Shown here piece by piece: positions 47,792-60,500 of a stretch of DNA of 64,000 bases. This DNA comes from Physella acuta (Eukaryota > Mollusca > Gastropoda > Physidae). The DNA lies in the NCBI RefSeq assembly GCF_028476545.1, contig NW_026731981.1, forward strand, positions 144,501-208,500, in the 5' to 3' direction. Each line of letters opens with the position of its first letter. Position 1 is the first letter of the stretch. Below the pieces are notes generated by a model. The model was not told where the DNA came from. It saw only the letters and a program-made list of their open reading frames with translations, and did not search any database. A program made the translations under genes and the position numbers.

Positions 47792-48541
47792 CAGTCTTAA
47801 AGAGTGTTGGGATGTTCCATTTCAGATCCTGAAAGCAGCGTTCGGTCAAGCGTTGTTCCTATACATCGACAGCTCTAATGTTGTCCTACCCGCCAACTTC
47901 TCTCAGGAGATGAGGCGACGATCGCTGCAGTATTTTAACTACGACTACCAGACCGAGGAGGTGTGTACTGGGCTTAGTCACAGTCACGTGGTAGGGTTTG
48001 GTCACGTGGCTGGTCACGTGATTAGTCATGATAATAGTCTCCTGACGTATAAGTGATCTTTGTTAGTCTCTATGGGTGTACGTGTTCAGATCCTTGGCTT
48101 TAACCTGCAGGATGTCCCCAGTGTTTCTTCCAGACTTTTTTCTCCGGGGTGGGGGGGTGGGGGGGGGGGGGGGGAAGGGCACTTGATATTTTTTCGGGGG
48201 GGGGGGGGGAGACGGTCAACATTTTTCGAGGGGGGGGGGGGGCGGGGCGGACAGGAGTAAAAGTGTATGTTTACTATATAAATTCTATCTCTTGTACCCG
48301 GATTCGAACTCGAGACTTACGGGTTAGCAGTATAGCACTCTACTGCTAGACCACTCCATCCCATCCCCGAAGAGATGCCTGGAAGAAACTCTGGATGTTC
48401 CTGTGTCCACCCAGCTCTAATGGGTAACTAACTCATATTAATAAACGTAAAGGCAGCTGGACATAATGACGACCTCACTATTACTTTATATATCTGGGTG
48501 ATTTCAACTTTATTTGCCCCTTGGACCGTCAGGTTCGAAAA

Positions 48542-48617
<76 letters not shown>

Positions 48618-48641
48618 ATGTATGTATATATAAATAAATAA

Positions 48642-48738
<97 letters not shown>

Positions 48739-51700
48739 AAATATATATATATATATATATATGTATAAAGTAAATAGGTATATATATATATAGGCAGTGG
48801 CGTAGCGAGGTAGGGTGTCACCCGGTGCGGCACTTAATGGCGTCACCCCCCCCCCCCCCCAGAGGCATAGAGACCCTTCCCAGGGACAAACTTTCAAATT
48901 TTCGATTTGCACCCCCCCCCCCCCTCAAACTTTCGATTTGCACCCCCCCCCCCTCGAGTTTTCGATTTGCACCCCCCCCCCCTCAAACTTTCGATTTGCA
49001 CCCCCCCTCGAGTTTTTTTCTATATATTTTGCTATTTTTTGCCTTGGTGTCACCCCCCTAAATGGTGTCACCCGGTGCGGTCCGCACCCCCCGCCCCCCC
49101 CCCTCGCTACGCCCCTGTATATAGGTATAGGTATATATGTGAGTTGTTAAAGCCACTGTAGGTACACAAAACAGCATAAGATTTAAGAAATCCTTATGTC
49201 CTTGTCTTTATAAGTTCCACATTTTTCTTGTGATTGCATTATCAGGCAGTAAATCTCCACTAAATAAACATTTATACGTCCTCGTACTCCACACAGTTTC
49301 CTTCAGGCTCCTTGTTTTTTTCTCTAATTTCTGTCATGTCGCAGGTCTCTCAGTTCCTGTCCAATTATTGCTTTCACCGCTGCATAAAATTCAAATTGAA
49401 ATCTTAGATCAAACGGGAATTTCTGTTTGCTTTCTGGGGAAGCTGATAAACTTTGGAAGGCTGAGCTCATTACATTCATACAAGAACTTACGTACCTGCA
49501 TTCACATATACACACTATATAGGGAAGTTTAACGTCGTATTGGTATAAAGAGAATTCTATTCCTTTTGCGTTATAGCAATCTTTGTATCAGTCTTTACAT
49601 TTAAAAATAGAATCAGAGAATCACACAATCTGTATGACACCATTGTTTTGACGCAAAGTCTCAAAATTCATATTGAGCAAGTATAGGCTATTAAAAAATA
49701 ATAACTTTCACACCAATATAGGAAAAATGATTTTGATAAACAAAAATGACAATTTTAGGTCGATTATGTATGTTGCATAACTTCCAGGTATAATATTTAA
49801 ATAATTTCACCTTCATTAAAATATTTTATAAATCCCGTGTGTTTACCATACAAATAAAACAAATCAGGGAATTTTTCCAACCTGGGTTGGACTGCCCTGC
49901 AAGCTACCGGGGAAAATCTCGGTCGGCCCCATAGGTAAAAAAAATCCGCATTCGCCCCCAGGTAAAGTATTCAGATGGGACCCCAAGTAACAAATCTCGG
50001 TGGGCCCCGAAGTAAAAAAAAATCCCAGTGGGTACCCATGTAAAAAAAAAATCACGTTGCACTTCAGAAACGGAGCTTCTTCTTCTCCGTTCTTAATTTT
50101 CAGTGTTGGAAGGGATCGAGCCATATCTACCAGAGGGTTTGAACTCGAGACTTTTTCGAATTTATCAACCATGTGCTTTTTGCCGACTCTTCCACGCCTC
50201 CAACACAATTAAGGATACGTGTCAACTGGTTATGCGCTATTTAGGCCATTGACTCCGATTTCAGCCTGCTTTTCTTTTTGGATTTGCTTCCATAGCCTTT
50301 GTCCAACCAAGAACAAACTACAAGGCAGCAGTTGTTTGCTTTTGGAGTTGTCTCTCCTAGAAGAGTGGCTGTCCCCAGCTAATGAACCTCATCTGCCCGA
50401 GAGAAACGGAGCTATATTATGCATATTAGTGAATTTTGTTTTTAAAATTTGCCGCGTAAATTTCCGTCAAATTGAGAATGGTCAGCAGGCTCTGATAGGA
50501 AAAAAATGAACAATGACAATTTTAATCTGGGGTTGGGGCCCTATCAAAAAACTCCCTAGGCTCTTGAACACAGTCCACCCCTGTAAAATCTAACAACATT
50601 AACATTATCCTAAGCTGCCTTGTTGTTAAAAATACTAATTAATCGTAATCTCTGCAGTCGATATGCACATTCTCTTGTTTTAACTAATTTTTGCCAGCTT
50701 GGATTGCATTCTAAATTCTAAATTGTGTATCGATTACGAGCGGACGATATTAGCAAACAGGAATTTCTGAAAACCAAACATAGCAAACAAATCATGCAGC
50801 CGACACACAAGGGAAAACGTGGACACTTCCCGCGTTAAATTAAACAAGGTTTATGATTTTTGCAGCAAGCTGACACAAGATTAGTGTTTAATTACGTGTG
50901 TTTAAAATTAATCTGGTTATTATAGCACCTGAATCATGCAAATATTTGTTGAAGTTGTTGTTTTGAGATGATGGTTTTGTAAAAGGGTTGAGAGAATAAA
51001 TATCTCAGATCGGTTAGATAAACAATCAAAAAAGCAATACCGTTTTTTTAAAATATTTTTTTTTACTTTAGAAGTGTATGCCATACAGCATAAACAACAA
51101 TTTTGTTTCTCTCTCACACACATACACACACACTCCGAATCCACACACTTACATTGATTTATTTTTTACCAAATTTTTTGCTTTACATATATACACACGT
51201 TCTTGTCCCTTAAATAAGAACAGACAGCCTCACAAACACACACCTACACAAACACAAATTCACAAACACCCACCCTCACAAACACACACTCACAAACACA
51301 CACCCTCACAAACACACACACACAAACACACACCCTCACAAACACACACTCACAAACACACACCCTCACAAACACATACACACAAACACACACCCTCACA
51401 AACACACACTCACAAACACACACCCTCACAAACAAACACTCACAAACACACACCCTCACAAACACACACTCACAAACACACACCCTCACAAACACATACA
51501 CACAAACACACACCCTCACAAACACACACTCACAAACACACACCCTCACAAACACACACACAAACACCCACCCTCACAAACACCCACTCTCACAAACACC
51601 CACCCTCACAAACACCCACTCTCACAAGCACGCACCCCAACAAACACACACCCTTACAAATACGCACTCTCACTTACACACTTATTACCCTTTCGTTTTT

Positions 51701-54700
51701 ACAGACATACATTCACCTACAAATACACACACACACTCCTTTACCTACACAATCTCCATCTTACATACATAAACACAATCACATACGCACACACCTCTAC
51801 GCTACACACATTTCCACCAACATACTCTCTGCTAAATACACTCCTCCCCCCCCCCCCGCCTTCCTAACAGAAACAGACAATTTACTTCTTACGTAAATAA
51901 GCAATCTTGCATTCACAGACACCTTTGTCCGTGTTTTCATTGTTTGCCTCAGACATGTAATTGACAGCAGAGGCGTCGCGAGGGGGGGGGGTATATGTCC
52001 CCGGGCGTCGACCTTAGGAGGGGCGCCAAAATGGTTTGGAAAAACAAATTGGGGGGGGGTGGTGTGTAAAGCAAAAGTTCAAATCGAAAGTTTGTGACAG
52101 CGTCAGTTTGCCTTGCATGTTTGCTTTAGTATTACAGTTTTCATCATCGGCTTGTGAGGACTGATACAGATTTACAATAGTAATACTTTTTTCTCACATG
52201 CACTTTCATTCATTGAAAATAGTTTACTTGCACGTAATATAAATCGTTTAAATTCATTTTTTCAAAAAATTAAAAACGCAAATACTTTTTTCCATGGTGA
52301 TTCAACGTTCTGCAGAGAAGTTAGAGGGGCGGGATGGGCGGAGGGGACATGTGGGAACGTGGGGGGGGGGGGGAGGCGTAACAGTAAAAAGAAAATCCTT
52401 ACTTTTTCAGTTCAATCGATTTAAATGCTTTCCATTGAAACGTTAGACAATACTTTTTTCTTTACCCTTAAACTAAATGTTGGTTATAAAAAAACTATCT
52501 CTGGAAAAAAAAACGTGTTTAATTGTTTAAAGCATTATATTGATTTTACATCAAGGGTAATTTTCTTTTCAATTTGAGGACAAAACTTCTGAGAAACCAT
52601 TTTTGTAGTCAACAATACGTTTACGCCTATCTACGCCTTTAAAAAACAGGACTATCGAGTTACCGGCCCTGGCTTAGCAGCAAAGTGCAGATGTCTGTCT
52701 TGCTATTATTGGCCTTGGCTGACCCGGACTTATGAAGCCCACATCAATGTTAGGCCAGGCTCTCTTCTCTTAGAAATTAAAGACTTTCTTCTATTTGTTT
52801 CACTGTTTTAGTGCTCTGTTGTCGTGGTCCAATGTTTTCTAGATAGAACTGCTCATTATGAATGGCTCAGTATGAATGGCTCATTATGAATAACTAACTA
52901 TGAATGGCTAATTATGAATGGCTTATTACAATTAACTCATTATGAATGGCTCATAATGAAAGGCTCATTATGAATGGCTCACTATTAAAGACAGTATGAA
53001 TGGTTCACAATGATAGTCCTCTATGAACTACTTACTATGAACGACCCACCATAAATGGCTCACTTCTACAACCTCTCCCAACCCCTCCCCTCCAGCCCAG
53101 CACGGTGTTGGCCCAGTACTACGACGCTGTCAAGATGTACGCCACAGTTGTCAACGAGAGCCTGACTGCAGGGGAGAATCCTTTCGACGGTCTGGCAATC
53201 ACAAGACGGCTCTGGAACCGCACCTTTGACGGTTGGTCTAATTTAAACGAACTTTTGATGGTTGGTCTAATTTAACCGAACCTTTGACGTTTGGTCTAGT
53301 TTAACCGAACCTTTGACGGTTGGTCTAATTTAAACGTACATTTGACGGTTGGTCTAATTTAAACGTACATTTGACGGTTGGTCTAATTTAAACGTACATT
53401 TGACGGTTGGTCTAATTTAAACGTACATTTGACGGTTGGTCTAGTTTAAACGTACATTTGACGGTTGGTCTAGTTTAACCGAACCTTTGACGGTTGGTCT
53501 AATTTAAACGTACATTTTACGGTTGGTCTAGTTTAACCGAACGTCTAATTTAACCGAACCTTTGAAGTTGGGTTTGACTTAAACGAACCTTTTACGGTTG
53601 GTCTAATTTAACCGAACCCATGACGGTTGGTCTATTTTTAACCGATTCATTGACGGTTGGTCTAATTTAACCGAACCCATGACGGTTGTTCTATTTTTAA
53701 CCGATTCATTGACGGTTGGTCTAATTTAACCTGAACTTAGACGGTTGCTTTAATTTAACCGAACGGTTTGGTCTAATAATTAAACACTATTTTGTCTTAA
53801 GTACTATTTGGATTGTTTTCAACTACCTGCCAATTCTGTTTTAAAGATGAGCTATTGATCTACATTTCATTGCATGCCTGAAGTTTGTACTAGACGTTAT
53901 TGTATGTTTATACTTTATTTTTTTTTATATAAATCCAATGCTACTACAACTAGAATCAGTAAAACGTTGACTTTAAGTAGACTGTGCGTGGTGACTCTAA
54001 TTCTAATCTAATAAACACTAAACTAACTCTAAGTATACCATATACTCTGAAGCTAGATCAATTCTCAAATAAGACTTGCTGACTCTAAGTATAATTTATG
54101 TCATCATCATAATAATTTTTGTGGGCACCTTGTGGAGCTTAGGGACGCTACTACACCTCTCACATCGTACTTGGGCGATTCCTGCAAGTTGGGTCCAGGG
54201 GCGGAACTACAGTGCCGCCAGACCCCGCAATGCGGGGGGCCCACGCCATTTAGGGGCCCAGAGCCGACCATTAATAAAAAATTTTATAGTTAAAAAAAAA
54301 GTAAATTTTCTTTCATTTTTGACTTGATGGTTGTTTTGTAAAAAATTACCGTAGCTGCGGTTGGATTATATTTATTCTATAGACACCACCCCACGCTCTT
54401 GTATATTCTTTTTCCCTTTGTTTTTAAACCACGGTGAAAGCCGAGTCTTTCACCTACAATTAAACTTATCAAAGATAAGCAAATGTTCAAAACACTTGCC
54501 TACCTACGAATTAATAATTTATTACTCTAAATTAATTTGCCTACCTACGAATTAATAATTTATGACTCTAAATTAATTTGCCTACCTACGAATTAATAAT
54601 TTATGACTCTAAATTAATCTGCCTACCTACGAATTAATAATTTATGACTCTAAATTAATCTGCCTACCTACGAATTAATAATTATGACTGTAAATTAATC

Positions 54701-57417
54701 TGCCTACCTACGAATTAATAATTTATGACTCTAAATTAATCTGCCTACCTACGAATAATAATTATGACTGTAAATTAATTCTAACATCACACTGAGTTGA
54801 CTCTAAGCTGAGTAACTCCAATTTGATTCTAGAGTGCCACTGTCTTTCACTGTTTTAGGGATCTTGGGTAATGTAGCCGTCAACAAAGATGGCGACAGAT
54901 TCTCTGACGTCACAATCACAGCCATAAACCCGACAACAGGCAGGTTTCAGGTATACAGAAATCTTCTTCTTCTGGGTCACCCAACAGCTAGCTTTCGGTT
55001 CCATTTAGCCTTAATTCTAATATAAACACGCCGTAGAAATATACCATATACAAACATTACATAGAAATATACTCAATGTAACTATTCCACAGAAATATAT
55101 TGTAAATAATTATTTTATATAAATATGACTTACAGTTCTATACTAGGGACTTTGAGAAAATTTTTAAAATGATTTACCTAGGTTAAAAAGCATATCATCT
55201 TAAAGAGCTACATCAGATTAAGACAAAACAGTTTACTTTTTCAAAATTGGACATTCCGTTTTAAAGTTATGAAATATTTGTATAGACTATACAAATATTT
55301 CACCAAAATATACATTCTACAAATATTCCACAGAATATACACATATTCCAAAGAGATATTTTCAACAATAATTACATAGAAATCTGCATAGTACATATAT
55401 TCCACAGAAATATGGCCTCTACAAATATTCCTAAGAAATATGTCCTCTACAAATATTGCAAATAAATATACCCTCTGCAAATATTCAACAGATATATGCC
55501 CTCTACAAATAGCCCATAGAAATATGCCTACAAATATTCCACAGAAATATGCCCTCTACGACTCCGCGAAGAAAAAAATCACCTTCAGCAATAGCTCAAC
55601 ATTTCCGTGGCCCTACAATGGAGGTAAAGCGCCGGGCAATGAACCCACATGTGGGTTTGCTGGGGACCGCTGCCAGTCATCGGGTGAGTTCTTTCCCTTG
55701 CCATTCTGTGCAGAGTTAAATAGTATTTGGTCCTTTTTTTAAAGTGGATACTGCCCTTGTCTACCAGGAAATTTGAAAGAGAATTCTGCCCTTTTCTGTT
55801 AACCATTTGGAAGGGCTCTGTCTATGAGAGAACTTGGAAGATAATTCTTCCTTTTTCTATTAAACATTTGGAAACTCTGCATTTGTCTATGAGAAAGTGT
55901 AAAAGAATATTCTGTCTCTGTCTTCGTGAACGGAGATTAAGCCCTAGTCATGGTAGAAGAATTTTTGAAAATTGTCTCTCCTTGTCTTGGTTTTGCCCTA
56001 TGCCTTTGGTGAACCACTTGTTTAAAAAACCTCGCATTCGAGTTTACCTTCTTGTAGAAACTACCCCATTAATTCTTGTGTGTTCATTGAACAGTAAATT
56101 CTAGCTTACTCCATAACACAAATTTATAAAACAAGTTAAACAAAAAGGGACACACCGTTAAAAAAAAATTAGTCACAGGATCTGTAACAGCACAATAAAC
56201 CGTTAACCTCTCAGACTAGATGGCCAGTGTGACATTTAGTTTAATTAAACAGATGTGTGATTGTCTCCCAGTAGCGTGGGTTATATTTGCCATTTTTTTT
56301 TCTTACTGCAGCCACAAACCCAAATAGGCCTACATGCCTATTTTTATTATATTAGTCCCATCTCGGAAAAAAAATTAGCTTTAATAAAAAACGATTTTCA
56401 AGTGGCTTTCTAAATAATGAAGCGAGTCTAGACAAGATAATTAAAGCTTTGAAACCGCAACTCTAATATAAAATAAATTCTGTATTTTTATTTATACAAC
56501 AAAACAACTTTATCAATTTGATTAACCCCCCCCCCCCCTCCCATGTTTTGTTCTTGATTTGTTTTTAGAAAGATCACAGATCATTGGTGGACTGGCTGGA
56601 TTTTTTGGTGCGGCCATCTTTATTGGGGGTATTGTGTCTCTGTTTCTGTTCAGGTGAGTTTTTTTAGCGCAATTTCCATACGGACAATTGCGATTATTAA
56701 CTCGTCAAGGATGTGTGTCCGATGTGTGTCCGCAGCTTTAAGTCGTATCTCCTCCTCAACGAAGCAATATCGAGGACTAGTTCCAAAGCAAATATGTTAA
56801 GCAAGTTCCGAGGATGATTGTGGGCCAAAATAATTCCCAGAATTCCTTCCTTGATTTCCCGGAAAAGACAAAAAACCTCGAAAAAATGCAGTGTTTGGCC
56901 CATATCTCGGCAACCAGACCACTTAGCGACTTGAAACATTTACCAATCGTTTCCTGCTATAATTTAGAACAATATTGCCGAAGAAAGTTTTCAAAAATAT
57001 CCTTTCGCTCGGTCACAATTTTTTTTTTAAATTACATAAACACCTACAAACCGATCGTTCTCCTAGCTTGAACGCACCCCAGCATTATACGTTTTGTGTT
57101 TTGTCCCCGTGTGTGCTTTACGCTACGACAGAGCTATTTTTAGATAACATAAGGAAATTGCGCTTAAATTGTCACTAGACTTTTTATTAACTTGTTTTAA
57201 TGCTGGAGGGGGGGGGGGGGGGCAGTATTTCTCAAAGGCTTCATACCGAGTGTGGGGACTTCCTTCTCTCCCGGAGCAGGTCCACACATCTCCCTATTCC
57301 TCACTGCTAAAAAATAATACACATAAATTATAAATAGGAAATAAATATTTTATAATCTTTTTATGACTATTATTTAAACAAAATCTTTTGATTTTTATAA
57401 CCAATATCTATTTAACT

Positions 57418-57504
<87 letters not shown>

Positions 57505-60500
57505 TAGACATATATGTGTCGTGCTGTATCACATATTTCCTGTACCACCTCTTGTCTATATTACCCCCCCCCCCCTGTCACGTGACACAGACGCTGGAAG
57601 AAACAGAGCCAGCAGGACTTGTGGTGGTGGAAGATTGACCCCTCTGACCTCTTCATCACTGACCGGAAGTTCACACACTCCATCTTGTCCATCACCTCAA
57701 AGGTAGTTGTAGTAAGTACAGCAACATGTGTAGTGGTTGCTTCGTGGAGTAAGTCAAGTTCTAAGTCAAGTAGTTGTAGTTAGTACAGCAACATGTGTAG
57801 TGGTTGCTTCGTGGAGTAAGTCTACTTCTAAGTCAAGTAGTTGTAGTTAGTACAGCAACATGTGTAGTGGTTGCTTCGTGGAGTAAGTCAAGTTCTAAGT
57901 CAAGGTCTTAGTCAAGGTCTAAGTCAAGTTCTATGTCAAGTTCTAAGTCAGGTAGTTGTAGTAAGTACAGCAACATGTGTAGTGGTTGCTTCGTGGAGTA
58001 AGTCAAGTTCTAAGTCAAGTTCTAAGTCATGTAGTTGTAGTAAGTACAGCAACATGTGTAGTGGTTGCTTCGTGGAGTAAGTCAAGTTCTAAGTCAGGTA
58101 GTTGTAGTAAGTACAGCAACACGTGTTATGGTTGCTTCGTGGAGTAAGTCAAGTTCTAAGTCACGTAGTTGTAGTAAGTACAGCAACATGTGTTATGGTT
58201 GCTTCGTGGAGTAAGTCAAGTTCTTAGTCAAGTAGTTGTAGTAAGTACAGCAACATGTGTTATGGTTGCTTCGTGGAGTAAGTCCAGATCTAAGTCAGGT
58301 AGTTGTAGTAAGTACAGCAACATGTGTAGTGGTTGCTTCGTGGAGTAAGTCAAGTTCTAAGTCAGGTAGTTGTAGTAAGTACAGCAACATGTGTAGTGGT
58401 TGCTTCATACCGTAAGTTAAGGTCTAATTCAAGTTCTAAGTCAGGTAGTTGTAGTAAGTACAGCAACATGTGTAGTGGTTGCTTCGTGGAGTAAGTCAAG
58501 TTCTAAGTCAAGTTCTAAGTCAGGTAGTTGTAGTAAGTACAGCAACATGTGTAGTTGTTGCTTCGTGGAGTAAGTCAAGTTCTAAGTCAGGTAGTTGTAG
58601 TAAGTACAGCAACATGTGTAGTGGTTGCCTCGTGGGGTAAGTCAAGTTCTAAGTCAAGGTCTAAGTCAATTTCTAAGTCAGGTAGTTGTAGTAAGTACAG
58701 CAACATGTGTAGTTGTTGCTTCGTGGAGTAAGTCATGTTCTAAGTCAAGTTCTAAGTCAAGTAGTTGTAGTAAGTACAGCAACATGTGTAGTGGTTGCTT
58801 CGTGGAGTAAGTCAAGTTTTAAGTCAAGTTCTAAGTCAGGTAGTTGTAGTTAGTACAGCAACATGTGTAGTGGTTGCTTCGTGGAGTAAGTCAAGTTCTA
58901 AGTCAGGTAGTTGTAGTACGTACAGCAACATGTGTAGTGGTTGCTTCGTGGAGTAAGTCTACTTCTAAGTCAAGTAGTTGTAGTAAGTACAGCAACATGT
59001 GTAGTGGTTGCTTTGTGGAGTAAGTCAACTTCTAAGTCAACGTCTAAGTCAAGTTCTAATTCAAGGTCTAAGTTAAGTTCTAGGTCAAGTTTTAAGTCAA
59101 GTTCTAAGTCAGGGAGTTCTAGTAAGTACAGCAACATGTGTAGTGGTTGCCTCGTGGAGTAAGTCAAGGTCTCAGTTAAGTCAAGGTCTCAGTTAAGTCA
59201 AGGTCTAAGTCAAGGTCTAAGTCAAGGTATAAGTCAAGGTCTAATCAACTTGTAAGTCAGGTATTTACAGTTAGTTCAGTAATAAGTGTAGTGGTTGCTT
59301 CATGCATTAAGTCAAGTTCTAAGTCAAGCTCTCAGTCATGTTCAAAATCAAGTTTTTAATCAAGTTCTGTCAAGTTGTTCAAGTAGTTCGAATTCTAAGT
59401 CAAGTTCTAAGTCATGTAGTTATAGTAAGTCGTGTTTTAGTCAGGTGATCTACGTCCATCAGTAAAAGTAAAGGCTACTACATTAAGTAAGTCAACTTTT
59501 GACTCAGCTAGACATGATCAATGAAGATCCTCTGTAGGTAGCTGTTCCATGTTGTTTGCATCTTGAAGTAAGCGAATATTTTAAAGCGAAATTCAGGGCA
59601 TTTTTAGAATTATTGTGAGGTATAATTCTTTTATTTTGGTGAAATTGACTTGCATATCTATATATTCCTCTATCTTCATTACCACTAATCCTCCTTCCCC
59701 CGCCCCCCCATTTTTGTTACGTCAAGGTGTCGCTGAATTTCAGAACCATGGCAGACACACTTGTTATATAATAGGTGTGTCAACAAGTGTGTCTCCTCTG
59801 ACACCATCCACATCCTTAACCTTGACCTTAGTATGAACTTTGTACAGAGAGAGAGAGGGGGGGGGGGGGTTCAAGTAGAATGCATTCTGGTTAGAAAATT
59901 GATAAAAAACAAAATGTGCTTGGAAAACTTCAACAACAAATCTATTTTTTACGCGGAGAAAATCAATGTACTTTTCTTGTATGGGGTAATTGTGAATTTA
60001 TTTCCAGCAAAGGCAACCCATAAACCATTGTTGTTGCAGGTAAAGTTAGATGAAATTAGTTGTTTGAACTGTACGTAGGCAGGTCAAAGAAAATTTCCGT
60101 CAAACGATTAGATTAAATTTTAAACAAAATCATTTTTAAAATGAATGTTTACAGTTTGGAGAAAAGCATAGTAAAATCTAAATCGACAAAGAAATAGGGG
60201 AAATAGAGTGTAGTCTTCGATGTTTTCATGAAGCTTGTAAGTGTTTTTATGATGTCTGTAAGGAAATACAACTTTTTTTCGAAGTTCGGTCACTTTCAAC
60301 TTAAATAAATTACTTGTTGTTTTTAAATAGACAAGTCTACGAGGGTCAAGGGTGGACAGCGAGTCTCAAGGTCCGAAAGATGGTCTGTTGGCAGTGTTTA
60401 GAGTAAGTACGTTTAGATTTATAACTTTAAAAAAATTATTTTAAAAAAGTATTTTCTAAATCTAAAATGGGACGGCGTGGCCTAAACTGTAAAGCGCTTT

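Noticed and set aside
48296-48360. tRNA-like sequence on the minus strand (also heads at 2896, 12048, 25270, 34128, 60469)
   Set aside because: Parts of dispersed SINEs; no full cloverleaf with acceptor pairing that I can support as a functional tRNA gene.
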